NCBI GenBank assembly: GCA_035041965.1
Contig: JAPYMA010000617.1
Span: 1 to 64,000 of the forward strand
DNA length: 64,000 nucleotides
Reading direction: 5' to 3'
Origin: Anisakis pegreffii
Taxonomy: Eukaryota; Nematoda; Chromadorea; Rhabditida; Anisakidae
The notes beneath the pieces are model-generated. The model was not told the DNA's origin. It made no database searches and saw only the letters and a program-made list of their open reading frames with translations. Both the position numbers and the translations under genes were made by a program. Below, one piece after another: positions 1-13,379 of the stretch (position 1 is its first letter; each line of letters opens with the position of its first letter).

Positions 1-3000
1 TATAAAAAATTCACAATATTGGCAACAATGATTAAAATACAAAATGAACATACAAATACATTTTTAGTGCAAATATAATTGTAATAAATTATACATACAC
101 ATTATAATATATACAATGCATATACAATACATTATACATTACAATAAATAAATAAAATCAATATGTAAAAATTCCACCCTAAAGGGTAGCAGATAATTGT
201 GGATCCGCTCGTTAATTGGTTTATAACGCTAGACTATCGCCCACTAAACTTCTCAGCATTTGACAATACAGTGATAATTACAATAACAACAATAACGCAA
301 TACAATAATAGCGCAACAAATATTATCAACTAAATTGAAAATCACTAAAAAAAATCCCCCCAGTTAAAAATTAGACGCATCATTACTATATTCGGAAACA
401 TATTTCGATTAACAATTATAAGTTTCATAACATTCAACAATACAACACTATATCTACCACTGTATTGTCATCTAATTACAAAGAGTTACTTACAAATAAT
501 GTACGATTTACAAGTAACTAACTATTATACGTGTTCAAAATAATTTACAATATTCACAAACGAATTAAAGAATAAAAAAATAAAGCATGCAAAAAGTGGT
601 CACTGACCACGACTTAATTTTATTCTCTGATCCTAACTTCCGATAGAAGTGAAAATAAATAATAAAAAATGAGGAGTTGTTCAACTCCGAATTATTTATT
701 CAAGTTCTATTGAAAAGGAAATAAAGTTTAAACTCCTAACCCTGCGCTTCCATGCGCTATCTTGTCATATTAGTCGTTTATTGTGGTATAGTTGTTGTAA
801 TGTTGCTATTGATTTTGATGCCTCAAAATTTGATATTGTTGTTTTGGTTGTTGTAATTTGATATTGCTGATTTAATATTGTTGTTTCCTTGATCTGAGAT
901 TTGTCGCGAACTGTCATCGTCATCCACAATCCCCGAACGTTATCCATCGCAAACGCCGTCCGTCGAAAAAAGATCCATCCAAACGTTATCCACTCACTGA
1001 ATATACGATAATTCATATCAGATCACGAGAAATTAAAAAGACCGATTGACAATCAAGTCATTTCAAACCACCAAGTGACAAACTAAATCACCACACAAAT
1101 GATTCAATTCCTCACCTTCAATTTTAATTGAACAGTAGTGACAGCACCATTGATGCTGTCACATTTTGCTTGATATTCTCAAAACTGCGCACATCTGGAA
1201 CAGTATTCAGTGGATAATTCGCAGTGTTCATCAATTTCATTTCCTAACAATCCGAGCGATTCAATACGATTATCATTGATAAGTTAGCCTCATAGGTTAC
1301 CTATATTTCATACCAAGTATAGCGAGTGAACTCTAGTGGTAATAAAATATTAATAAAGCAAACATTCTCGCACTTCAGCAACTAAACTGAATCCAAAGTT
1401 TGCATCGAGATGATCATTGCTGACAACAACTGTCGCCTTATTATACTTTTCTACGTAATCATCAACCTAACGAGCGATATGATACTAAAAAACGTGGAAA
1501 ATTGGAAGGTTACATAAACTAAAAATATCTACGGCGCAATTCCGAATTGCACCAGAAAACACGTGAACGAACTAAAATCACGAATAACACATACAAACGC
1601 GCATCACGCACCACCACTCCACCGCACAGAACATTTTGTAACCGAAGCAAATGAAAAAGTATTCATACTAAATGAGAAAGGCAATCAAAGTGACATGATC
1701 TGCGGTGATCAATTGGTATAGTACCATTAACAGATCAATGAAATTCATAAAATGCACATTTATAATCAAAATGAGCTGATCATTTATGATACGAACGAGC
1801 TGACTCTATCAGCGAACATAATGTGGGACATGGAACGAAACTCTTCGATTATCAAGGGAAAATGTAATTCTATTGGAAATGGAAAATGGAATTAATAAAT
1901 TAAATGAGTATCAATTGAAAATAATCGTACAATTTTGTTGACAGAATTGAATGTGATTTAAGTCGTCTTGATGGAGTTAGATCAGCTGGAAATCGATTGA
2001 CAGGTGGGGTGTCTGCTGTCGTCAAAGGGTTGAGAATTGTCGGAATAGCATTGCAAAGACTAGTGAGAAGGAAAATAGCATAGGAATATACGAGAAAGTA
2101 GACATGCAGAAGTTTCATGAGTCTCGAGTGTCATGCATCGGATGCGAGCGTGTGTGGGTGTACACGTGCGTGTTTAAAGCATTGTATGCATGGAACATCG
2201 CTTGACGGTTTTTGACACGATGCATTCAGAAGACTATTGCTCAATACCAATGTATTGAGTAAACATCACCGCAAAAAATTTTCATCTCTGATCAACTATT
2301 TGAACTTGTACCATTGAAATTGTATCATCAACATGATGTTCGGATTCGGAACTTCTGCTTTTGCCCGAAACTAGAGCAGAATGATTGATCAGGATCTGAT
2401 TGTTTCTGTAAGACTGATATCATATCACTGATATCATAATCAGCCTCAATCGAGAAGAGGTGCACGTGAAAGGCGACTGATGCAATTAAGATGTTCAATA
2501 TGTTTAAATTCTGTGCAGCCTTCACTTTCAATCCTAAGTTTTTTGGGACAGGCCTGAAATTGCCTGAAAACATGAATAAATGACTAATGGAAAACATGTT
2601 TTATTCGATAGATGTTTAGCATTAACGCATGGACACATAAAACGAACTGCTGACATCCACAACAATCAACTTTATGGAGAAAAATTCGCGTAATTTTATA
2701 GAAGAAATGTAGAAGAAATTTTTTAACCTAATGACAATGATCGGTGTATTCACTGGTAGTGGGTTCGGCTTTCGTAGGTGACGGTCATGGTTCGGTCCTC
2801 CACAGACGAGGAAGTGTTCCTCCGTTTGCAGGGTTACCCAAGCTTTTCTATCACAAAATGGCAAATTTGAGTGAATCCAGGAACGTGCGATTCAAAATTG
2901 GCAATCTAAAATCGCTCCTTAAGCATACTCGTCTTCTCCGTCACTCTAATTTGAGTTGTTCACATTGAGCTTTTGCTGGCATGCGATTGCAGGAAATCGT

Positions 3001-3638
3001 ATTTGAATGGTTTCGTTGTTGTCAATTGATTGCTCCTTTTCATTTGCTTAATTAAACTAATTATCTTGATCCAGTCATACCACAATTTCATGCTAACTGT
3101 TTAAAATGTGTGTTTATGTCAGTTAGTTTCAGTATTTTCGCTTTTTCAAGTTTTATAATACTCTTATTTAACTCATTTTCGCTATGTATGGGCGTTTACC
3201 AAACACAATGTTTTTTCCCCGTTCGGAGAATGTTTCTTGTCCCCACGTTATGACTCCCTATTCGTTTTGTGTGGTGAATTCGAAAATTTTCATCTTTTTT
3301 ATTAATACTGATGATAGAAGGTATTAATAATTTGATGATCATTTCGATTGATTCTTCAACTGCAGTTCAGCTTAATGTCTCGAATACCATTTTCGATCTA
3401 CCTGTATCCTCAAAGTTGCTCAACAACACTATTGTTTCTTGGCACCCTCAGATTCAGCAGATTCTCTAATTTCAGAGTAATATATATGTTGTCGAGGAAT
3501 CATGCTTAATCGAAGAGATATAGCTGATTTTCTGAAGATATGTCAAATTGCTTGAGCCTTGTCATAAAACCGCCAAACTCAGCACATTTGATCTCTATGG
3601 CGTGATCACTGATAGAGTTCTATAGGAGTGTCTCGAGC
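1..3638. other. AT-rich non-coding stretch, no gene recognised
   Basis: No open frame here has convincing exon features or a recognisable domain. The longest frames are under 90 codons and have biased composition. One short hairpin is visible at 1138-1162 (nine-base arms GTGACAGCA and TGCTGTCAC around a seven-base loop). I see nothing else that I can support. Confidence 0.6.
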
Positions 3639-3704
3639 GGCATTTTCAAACTACTTTTATCCTCATGTTTATCCAATAAACTTGAGGTAGTTTGAAAAAA
3701 TGCC
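3639..3704 (+). ncRNA. Candidate hairpin RNA with a let-7-like seed on the 3' arm
   Basis: The segment folds on itself: GGCA (3639-3642) pairs with TGCC (3701-3704), TTTT with AAAA, CAAACTA (3647-3653) with TAGTTTG (3688-3694), CCTCA (3661-3665) with TGAGG (3683-3687), and GTTTAT (3667-3672) with ATAAAC (3676-3681) around a three-base loop. A seven-base bulge lies on the 5' arm at 3654-3660. The 3' arm contains TGAGGTAG at 3683-3690, which is the first eight bases of let-7 family microRNAs. Known let-7 precursors carry the mature strand on the 5' arm, so this arrangement is atypical. It may be a fold-back repeat instead. Function is inference. Confidence 0.25.
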
Positions 3705-5808
3705 TCTGTATTGAACTGTTTCTTGTACATCGGATTAACCCAGTCTTCATCCACTTGAAAGTTTTAGAGTGCATTCGGTGAATATCTTTTGCTTTCGATA
3801 AACAACACCAAAACGTTTAGCAATCACTTCACATGTTTGATAAATGTCCCGCAATGAAACTTTATGCTCATCTGTAATCCTTTTATGGCTGTGATGCAGT
3901 CTTCGTTGAACCAACCGCATCTTGTTAAGACTGCGTTAAGTTCCGGTCAACATTTGTGACTTATTGTTAATCATTTATCATCACTTAGCTGAGAGTGATG
4001 CGCAGCCGAAACTGGGCTTTTGAAAGCAAATCATTTCATGCAGTCTCAACTCACAACCTGTTCTTCATTTTCGTTCAATTGGCTTTTCATCGGTGGTTTC
4101 ACGGTTATAACGTAACTTGCTTACTGGTCAGACGAGATGACAATGGTCGAGAGAAATGAGTGTGGTTAAGTTTTAAGGAATGAGCTGCTGGTTCGATGGA
4201 GAGAGTCAAAGTGGATGTGATGCATTCATTTCAAGCTGAAACTCCAAGGAAGGCGTATGGAATAGGATCGGCCAGATGCGCTTGAATGAGCGAGACTGAC
4301 ATGACATGATTACATATGGATCGACAAACGTGGCCTAGAGGAAAGTAGAGGAGAATGTGGCTGAGGTAGAGGACAAACAAGAACTCTCTTATAGTGTACG
4401 CAAGTAAGATGAGTTTGGTTGACTTGACACAACAACAGGTTTGCGTTTCAAAAAGTTCAGGAAATAAAGAGGAATGATTTGAGGGATAGAGGAAAACGTA
4501 TGAAGACGATAGATCCAGAAACATCTCGCTGTGAGCTGATGGAGGAAAAGTATGAGAGAAAATGTTAGAGATCATCACATTTTGAGTGGGATTTGGCAGG
4601 TAGAATGAAAAGATATCAACTAGATATCCGTTTCGGCTATCAGTCTTATGAGTGAGTGCACAATAAAGCAACATGAAGACGATCACGAAGCGATTAAAAC
4701 ACATCCATCGAACGAAGAGAAGTGACGAACGGACAAACGCAGTGATCTATCTATCCACTACTACTTTCAATGTCAGGACATGATAACACAAATGTACATT
4801 CATACACACACACACAGAAAATGTGCTAGTTATTCTAATAACTCGTTATTACTTATTTCGTTATATCGTCACTCGTTATTTTTCTTTCGTTTCATGTGTT
4901 TCAGAAGTATATTCACCAATTGCTATCGATAGATATTGCATTGCACTATGTTTAAACGAATTTGTTTGATTCACTTTAGAAATTTCCTCGCGATCATATT
5001 TCATTTCCTTTCAGTACCATGCAATAAATAAATCTTCATTTCATTTATTTATATTCTCGAAATGTTTATTCATATAATGATAAAATGTTTCATCATTTTA
5101 TTGTCAGCGAATTTTTCTTCATTCATTTGATTTTGGTTCATTCAATCGGAATTTTCACTGTTTATTTTTCATGGCTTTTTTTTGGGGTTCACAGAAGTTG
5201 TGTTATGATTGCCATTGATATTCACAGTTTATTCATCTCACGATTTCCTGAACAGTTTTGAATCAGAGCCTTTGAATCAGCGATGGTTCATGTGAATTCT
5301 TCAAAATTTTATTATCATCATTTGTTTATTGCCTTCTCCTGTTCTTCTCTTGTTCTATAAATAATCGTTTAATGAATCTCATTTACATCTTTCTATGCGA
5401 CAACGAAACTTTTTGTAACATTTGTTTAAACGGCAATTGCGTTAGTTTTTATAATATTGGGCGATGCTCTGATGCCTTGACAATTAGTCAGCAACTGCGT
5501 AAGAAAAGTGAATCAATCAAACGAATTCCGTTAAATTTTCAAATTTAACGTAATTGTTGAATTATTAAGGAGATTATATCAATTGCAAACATTACTATAT
5601 CAATTGACGATACAATGCCCACCTGTGGTATTCAAATAACATTAATATCCATCCATATTTTCATTGAACTAGCAATAGTATTAAAATATTCAAATAACAA
5701 ATATTTTAAAATCTTTTCTTCCTTCCCAGCAATAGTTGGGGTAGTATATTCGCCGGATAGTAATAGATTGTATTGTACTACATTATACATATTGACATGC
5801 GAATAAAA

Positions 5809-5809
<1 letters not shown>
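3705..5809. other. Non-coding stretch with a purine-rich + strand at about 4130-4700
   Basis: No gene is recognised. Between about 4130 and 4700 the + strand is rich in purines, so the - strand has few stop codons and a 157-codon open frame (4231-4704) appears. Its product has a hydrophobic start but no recognisable domain and is probably a composition artefact. Confidence 0.5.

Positions 5810-5846
<37 letters not shown>
5810..5846. repeat. ATT trinucleotide microsatellite
   Basis: About twelve uninterrupted ATT units. On the - strand it encodes a run of isoleucine inside a spurious long frame. Confidence 0.95.
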
Positions 5847-5848
<2 letters not shown>

Positions 5849-7935
5849 ATGATCAACAGATTAATACTATTCATGAAACTAGCAATATTAATATTATTAT
5901 TCATCATCACAGTAATGAAAACGATGTTCATATAAGGAAAAGGGTGCGATAACAATAATTCAATGATCTCAGCGCTCAATAGTGCATGAAATGCGACGAT
6001 AAAAACTTTATGAAGCAACGAGCAGTGGGCAGTTTCAATGTTGCTGAAAAGTGTTCCCTTGTGATTTGTTCCTCGATGTTGTGAACGTCGAATGTGCGCT
6101 GTAGAAACTATTACACTGTAGTAGTAATAAGCCACAATGGAATGCGCATAACATACCTTATAGCATCATGATAGAGCATTTCAAATATTGCGTTCATCGT
6201 TTACAGCTTTGATTATATTATACATCGTTTTCATCATTCCTCTTCAATGGTCAAAGATAATGTGCAATCGTTTATTGAATTATTTTCCGCATTCTCTACT
6301 TACATTCTTAAATTTCTTAGATTCCGCCCAATTTGTTCTCAGATTCATTCAACAGTAAAAGTCTTGCAATAGCATTTATCTATCCATATATACTCGCACC
6401 ATTCAAACAGCTGATTGTTAAGCAGAAATTGAATTGATTGTGAGCATAACTCTAACCTTCTGCCACTGAGATCTGCTGAACATTAATTGATTATAAAAGT
6501 GATTCGTTTATTAATCACTCACTTATCAAAGCGTTCACAATTCAGCTCAAATATCAGCTCTCCCACTCTGTTATCACAGAGTCGTATCACAACACAGAGC
6601 AAACTGCTTACATTAAAAGCAGCACACTTCAACTAAACGTTATCAATTCATCGTTTATATTTTCTCACTGAACTGTTTCCCAGTTTTTGTTCCCGTTGAA
6701 TGAAGGAATTCCCGTATTCATTTGCTTTTTCACGAATGCTAACAATTTTCCATACTCTTGCAGATACTCCAGTTTTCTTTATCGCTTCTTTCTTCTACCA
6801 TTTTCTTGCGCAATCAATCGTCTCTCCCAAACGTATCGATGTGACTTTTATCATTATCGTCGTCACTATTTTTCGAACATTCCGCAGAATTATTTCGTCG
6901 TTCGCAAAATGAAATACGCCACCATATTGCAACCAATTGCTGGAGCGATATTAATTGACGGAATGTTCATCCCATCAATGTTTTCAGCCAAACGAATGTC
7001 ATAAGTGGATAATCAGTTGTCAATCAATTGTGCTCGTTTACTTTTATGTTTGTAAGTGTTCTTCGTTATCGACACCCACTGAGCAGAAGAAACAGACACG
7101 TAGCCTTAATTGTCGCTCACAAGCCTGTAAAAATGACGACTAACTGGTTTATGTGGTGAACGATATCCATCGTGTAAATGGCATTGCCGAAATAATCACA
7201 TTGTCAGAAACAAGTGAAATTCAGTAGTGCTAAATGCAGCTGCTAAAGTTTTTCTGTCCAAGTGACAGCAGCTTTAAAATGACTGAAATGAAATGGAGAA
7301 AATGAGATCAAAAATAAAAATGATCAATTAAGTGCTCAATTGAACTGCCATGAGAACTACTAACAAGTGCATTTTCGTGCATTATGCGAAATCGAATTAC
7401 ATCGATTTCCTTTTTGCAGCACACACACACTTCCTTCCGCACACTTCGTCATACTTGTGCCATGAACAAATTTCATTGTCGTCGATTAACCGATGACTGA
7501 AAGCAAACAGACAAAAAAAAAAACTCCTTTCCGCTGATGCATAGAATTAAATGGGAACGACTGGCTTCTACGATTCAGAACTATTTAATAAGCAATATCC
7601 ATAGCGATATTTTAACCACCAACTCATTCATTCCATTATTTTCTTACTCTCTGCAAAGCTTATGCCAGATTCATCTCATTTGTTTTTTTAATTGTCGACA
7701 GCTTCCACTATCGGCCAGCAAAATTTTTAATGGATCAATCTTAAGCAATTCTCAATCGATTGATTTTCCATCTAATACATGCAGTTCTTTTGTATTACAC
7801 TTGCTTACTATCGAATGCTCCCATTGATCTTGAATAATAGTAATGATAGCTCAGCAATGACATGTGACGCATACTACTATAACGTTGATCGTTTTCGGTC
7901 GATTCACATGATTTATTAGATGCGCTGTAACCTGT
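5847..7935. other. Non-coding AT-rich stretch
   Basis: Only short frames of biased composition are present. I see no splice-flanked exon, RNA gene or repeat that I can support. Confidence 0.5.
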
Positions 7936-8373
7936 TTGTCGTTCAGCCTTCCACTGCATACAGTTGTTTCGGTTGTGATTCTTACAACCCATGAAACTGC
8001 AATCAAAAATAAATCAGATAGAATTGCTAGTGCACTGGTTTTATTGGCTTCATCTACCAATTATGTGCTATCCAATTGTAGAAACGCTTCGACTCGTTTT
8101 GAATTGATTTTGCAAATTCTTGAGACTGCTTGTGGAATTATTGCTTTGTGGATTATAGGTGGTCGGTCGTTTTATGAGAGCTTCGAAGAAATTGCAGTAC
8201 AATTGAAGATATCATTTCAAAATAATGTTGATCGTTTCTCTGAAAAATGTTTGTTAAACTATAAATTTGCACATCAGACTCCGGAAAAAATCCGAATAAA
8301 AGCATTCATTGGCGTCATATGGGTTCGTTGGCAGTGGTGTTTCTTCATATGGGTTCAGTCACATGCACCTTGA
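7936..8373 (+). CDS. Unrecognised 145-codon open frame, doubtful gene
   Basis: This is one of the longest uninterrupted frames in the first 13 kb. The product has two hydrophobic stretches (about residues 8-17 and 66-75) and a charged middle, but no motif or family that I recognise. It starts at an ATG and runs to a stop without needing introns. No promoter, acceptor site or neighbouring exon supports it. It may be a chance frame in AT-rich DNA, and I would not annotate it as a gene without transcript evidence. Confidence 0.12.
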   Translation: MSFSLPLHTVVSVVILTTHETAIKNKSDRIASALVLLASSTNYVLSNCRNASTRFELILQILETACGIIALWIIGGRSFYESFEEIAVQLKISFQNNVDRFSEKCLLNYKFAHQTPEKIRIKAFIGVIWVRWQWCFFIWVQSHAP

Positions 8374-11310
8374 CATCATTTAATTTGAGAACAAAATTAA
8401 GCAGTATTAACCCAATTTGTTCAAGGAATTGGAAACTAAAACAGGCAGTGACAATCTTCGATTTCTTTGCCCTCTGCAAATGGTATATCCGAGGTCATGG
8501 CTTTTCCGCTGTCACGAAATTTTCACTGCTGTTACTTGCATTTAAAAGATATTCAGTGATCAGCAAATGCGATGTGAAAGAGTGCCCGAGAAATTTAACT
8601 TTGCAAAGTACAGGCAAAAAACAGTGCACAGCTCGAAATACGGCTCTGAAATAATTCATCATTTATTTTAATACTGTTTACGATTTGCTCTCACGATCAG
8701 TTCCAAACCACCACCAGCCCATTGTACACATTTATCCGTCGCTTATCATCACTAGAAATCATCTCAGCTGCTGTTTCCAAGTGACTGACACCGTGGAAAT
8801 ACGAGATCGTATTTATTTGAATGTCTCTGGAATTGATATAGTTCTATACATTTATATTAATATTAAGCTATACGAACATCTTGTCGTCTATGACAAAAGG
8901 GCGTAATTTTTGCGTGCGTGAGTACGATACTTTTATGTAATCAATTGCATTTGAGAGATTCCCGAATAGTGGATAAAGATAATATCACTCGCATGACAAA
9001 GCTATAATGTCGGTTCATTACATTTATTAGTGTGTTCTCATAATCGGTCAAATTTGACGACTCGGCTCTATTCTGAGTTATCCATCATCTTATAATATAT
9101 CTTTTTTCGTCCATTCATTCATCTTCATCAGCTCCGTGCATCCCGTCAGTTTCCCTCGGGTCCAATTTCTCTTTAAAATGATCTAATGGAATTGCATTTT
9201 TTTCTGTCACTCTTCAGTGTATCGATAGCACATTTGCGCTATACTTGAAAACGAGAAGACTAAACAAATACGGTCCGCAAAAGAAATCTTTTGATTTGGC
9301 TCTCGTTACTCCTTAATCTTCGTAAGGTGGAATAGGGTTATTAAGACAGTTGCGTTCTAATAAATCCTCGTCTAAGACCGCAGAAATTCGATCGTCTAAG
9401 AAGACTGATAAAGTTACCAGCAGCCGAACAACTCTCTCCAATCTGCGACTGTTTCCAGATTTCTGGAGTGATTTTATCGTATTGTAGCAGAATAACTGCG
9501 ATCTCCGATAGAGTCGAAAACTTTGTATCGTCAAGTACTGAATTTCATTTGATTGAACAGTTATCATCTTAAATGGATACAATTCAGTGATAGAAATGAA
9601 CCGATCTGACACTGTGGGGTATGAAAAGGAAACTATTCACTTCTACCTTACGAACTGAATGTTTTCCCGTCAAAACCGAGAGCGATTTCAGGGTTCCTGA
9701 CATATGACCTAGTCGGGTTTTGCATCGATAATTTTAGCTCATAAGCGAAGTAGTTCGCTGTCTCATAATCAGAACAGTGTTATTACAGGTACTACGAATC
9801 ACGTTCAAAATTTCCTTGCGAACGAGGATATATTACGAAAAGTATTGCGAAGAAACATTTCGAAAAAAATATTCGTCGGAAGAAACGAACAAGCAACATT
9901 TGTTAAAATCTATTGTTGTTCGTTCAAAAAACGTGTCTGAGAATATATGTGTATCTGTTTCAAAGTTGTATCTGCTCGAGAAACTATCACTCCAATGTTG
10001 AAATATTCAAATGTTTCTTAGGCATTCGATGACTCTCTTGACTAACCAAAAAAAAAAACGTATCGATTGATAACGGCTGAAAGTTGTGTGGAACTCGAAA
10101 TGGAAGATATTGCAGTGTTGATGGCTTTATAACCACAAACTAAGAGCCAATTGTCTATTGGCCTTCTTATTTTAAGGGCAGTTAAGTGAATGTTCGACCA
10201 GAAAAAAATGTTTCCAATAGACGCGACGACGATTTTGATTGAATTGATGATGCATTCGGAAAGAAGTTTCGCATTTTGCCTTGCGTTTGCTATTGATTCA
10301 AGGCGGAAATGTATGTTGTTTTCGTGTTTGTTGTTGTGGTGCTTCTATGGTAGTAGTATCCATCTGATTCTTATTTTCCTTCCGAAAGACATTGTCGCCT
10401 CTTCTCCTTACTTCGCGAATGGTTTTATTCCCTAAATGTTCAGTCCTTTCCTTCAACTCGTTCAGCTCTCACAACTATCAAACCAATTCAGTACCAATTC
10501 AGTGTGAGTCATTGTTATTTTGTGCCATATTTTAACTAATTCTGAGCTGATTATATAATTGAAGTAGTTTTTGAGAACTCATAAAAATATTCACAATTAG
10601 CGAATCCATCGAAAAAATTAGCGTTCACATTTTCGTTTATTCAAATGAACTAGTTGTTCATTCAGTATTCATAATTGAAAGAACAGATTCATTCAGTCTT
10701 GTCCGGCAAATTAATTGTGATAATTGAATATTCAGGGTTAAAGCAATCGTTTTCAGATGAATCAATTGTCAATCGGATGAAATAAATCAATTTGTGTTGT
10801 TCACACAATGAATTCGATCCAACCAAGTTGTGCTTCTTCTTGAAAAGTCAAACAATTAATTCAATGTTTACACAATTGTCCATATCAAATAGACCATTTG
10901 ATTAAACGATGATGTCAAATGAAATTGATATTTGCATTGCATTTGTATTGTATACGTTTAAGCTGTCGTCGTCATCTGTGGCATCAGTTTCACGCTTTTA
11001 GCTTTAAGATCACTGAATGTAAGGTGATATGAATGGAGCATAGCGTTCCATCCAGAATATGATCGCCTCAAGTCGTTGTTGAAGTGTTTCAGTATCGAAC
11101 CTAGCTAGCTGAATTGATGGTGGTGAATTGATTGCGTTTGGACTGAAGTTTAGGCTGAGGCTTTTGCCGGTGAGCCGTCTATTTGTCCAATAGACATGAT
11201 ATAACCGGATGTGATAGAATCGACTATGATAGAGCTGGATATGAAGTATCCATTTGAATCACTTGTTAATTTGTTCAGTAGATACCTACCTGATCGTCTT
11301 AAGATAGACC
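8374..11310. other. Non-coding stretch, no gene recognised
   Basis: Frames such as 9313-9612 (-) and 9777-10001 (+) are short, lie alone and have no recognisable domain. No structured RNA or repeat family was identified by eye. Confidence 0.5.
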
Positions 11311-11379
11311 ATTCATTCTTTAAATGGATATTCCAACCCCGGAATGAGCCTCTGCCTATGTCAGAGCCCAATTGTGATC
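11311..11379 (+). repeat. Dispersed repeat, copy 1 of 2
   Basis: About 69 bases are shared, with divergence, with 12074-12142. Common blocks include ATTCATTCTTTAAATGG and GAATGAGCCTCTG. Both copies are in the same orientation about 760 bases apart. Confidence 0.8.
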
Positions 11380-12073
11380 AGTCATCGTACGTCGATCGCT
11401 CTGATCATCACCACTTAACGTTAGATGGGGCGATCACAGCATTCGGGAAATTTGCATAATGTTTGAATTCGTTTGAACATGTAATGTGTATGTGCTCAGA
11501 GATTCATAATTTGAGCAGCAAATGTATATTAATGAGCCGCACAGCGCTTAGATAGTTCCATTATTTTGCAAACAGTGTTCAGTGATATTATAACGAGTTC
11601 AGAAATCATTCGCTCCTTTGCACATTTGTTTTCACTATATTATGCTTATTCAGCTGGCAGAATATTGTCGAAATTAGGCATTCGAGGTTAACTGACGTGA
11701 AAACGAACATTTTCACTAACATTTATTCAATAGTTCCGATAAAGTAAGTAAGTGCTCATAAATTTCTGTGGTTCTTTGAAATTCCAGAAGCTTTCAGCGT
11801 TATTAACATCCAAATTTGTGGGATATGTTTATCGACGTTTCAAAAGATAAAAGTAACGGTCCAAGAGCTCGATAAACTGTTGCATATGAAAGTGACGGCT
11901 GTCTAAAACACTAAATTCCCAATAAGATTGCGTTAATCACTGCTAAATTTGCACACAATTTGCACAATTTCAATTGCGAGTCATTTGCATATCGTTGGAG
12001 GAAACCTCGATTGAAATTATTTGCATATTGTACAATACGTCATAAATGAGGTCAATTTACATAATTTATGAGT

Positions 12074-12142
12074 ATTCATTCTTTAAATGGCTATTCAGGC
12101 CACAGAATGAGCCTCTGTCTATGCCCTAGCCCAAATGTGATG
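12074..12142 (+). repeat. Dispersed repeat, copy 2 of 2
   Basis: Second diverged copy of the segment at 11311-11379, sharing ATTCATTCTTTAAATGG and GAATGAGCCTCTG and the block order. Outside these limits the flanks do not match by eye. Confidence 0.8.
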
Positions 12143-12644
12143 ATTTATTTTTATCACTAGTATTACTTGTTCACGAAGCGTTTGGTTGGCAATCACGATT
12201 GGTTGGTTTCATTGGTGGTTTCCTTTTCTGCGGGTGGTTTTCATGTTCAAGAAATATGATTAATCCCAGCACAGCAATGGCTTGCTGCGGCATTCTAGAA
12301 CGTGCATGAATGCAATATTGCATTATTTGAGTCAAGCATCTGCTTGACGGCTGTCATTAATCGTCAGTTTTTGACGAAAGTAGCCTTGCAACTTCAATTT
12401 TCTTCTCTAAAACAATGAAACCATAAGTTCTCATCGGAAAAAAAGTAAAACTTTTTTTGCCGAAAGCTTTAAACTCTAAATTCTCTTGATATTTTGAATA
12501 GATCCATTGCATTCCCACGATATCACTGTTTTATATCGGCTTGTGGTCTATATTGAATTTTTTGAAATGTTTATTCAATAAATCGTTCTCGTATCAGTTT
12601 AGTTCGATGATCAGAATACTTCATTGCAACGTGGCGATAGTTTT

Positions 12645-12877
12645 ATAATAACAGATTGCATAATTCAATAGTTATAATACCAGATTGATATTGGTAGTTT
12701 TGCTCAAAACCGAGTGGTGTATCACCAATATTATTAATGTTGTGAGCCTGAGTCAGGCTATGATCCGGCTTGTATCTATTATTTAATACTAGATTATAAT
12801 TATATAGTTTATGACAGATTGTATAATAACATAACCACATAACGATGTTATGTGGCTATGTTATTATGTAATCTGTC
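12645..12877. mobile_element. Fold-back (MITE-like) repeat region
   Basis: The right end (12813-12877) is a nearly perfect inverted repeat: two 31-base arms (12813-12843 and 12847-12877) with three mismatches and a three-base loop. A further copy of the arm end, reading ACAGATTGCATAAT, lies near 12650 in direct orientation to the left arm, so the whole interval may be a nested or degenerate fold-back element. No transposase is encoded. Insertion-site duplications were not resolved. Confidence 0.5.
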
Positions 12878-13379
12878 ACGAACGATTCTCATGATGTTCC
12901 TTGCTCAATTCAGTTGTTCAATGATATCCGCGAATCAGTTTATTTGATATCTTGAATCAACAATAGAATTCCATTACGAACTTACACTTTGAGCTGTTAT
13001 TGAGTCCCTCTCACTAGAAATCATTAGGCAATATCGGAGAGTATCTTAAAACCTGTGTGCTCGCGTAATCAATGATCAAAGTTAGCATTCATTGAAGACA
13101 GATAATTCCCAGCGCTATTATCGTTAAATGCGCGGAAAGAAGGATATCAAGGATGATTGTGATAATGGTGATAAGAGAGAGGCATAAACTCGCAATGAGT
13201 TGCAATTGCTCATCAAATAACTAATTCATTAATGCACCTGTATTACAATCTACATCTATCTTTAGCATTCTTCAAATCTGCCATTTCAACAAAAGTTCCG
13301 ACCAAATGATCCATCTGCTTAATTTCGTTCCTTCCCAGTCATTACATCCACCTCGTAGCTATGGAAACACTTCGTTATA

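Noticed and set aside
4231..4704. 157-codon minus-strand frame with a hydrophobic start
   Set aside because: The + strand is purine-rich here, which removes stops from the complement. There is no domain, exon signal or second supporting exon.
5632..6135. 167-codon minus-strand frame
   Set aside because: It runs through the ATT microsatellite, which encodes an isoleucine run. The rest has no domain or conserved pattern.
11694..11701. Second TGACGTGA UPR-like word
   Set aside because: It lies about 2 kb from the nearest start codon in sequence without promoter features. A single eight-base match is expected by chance.
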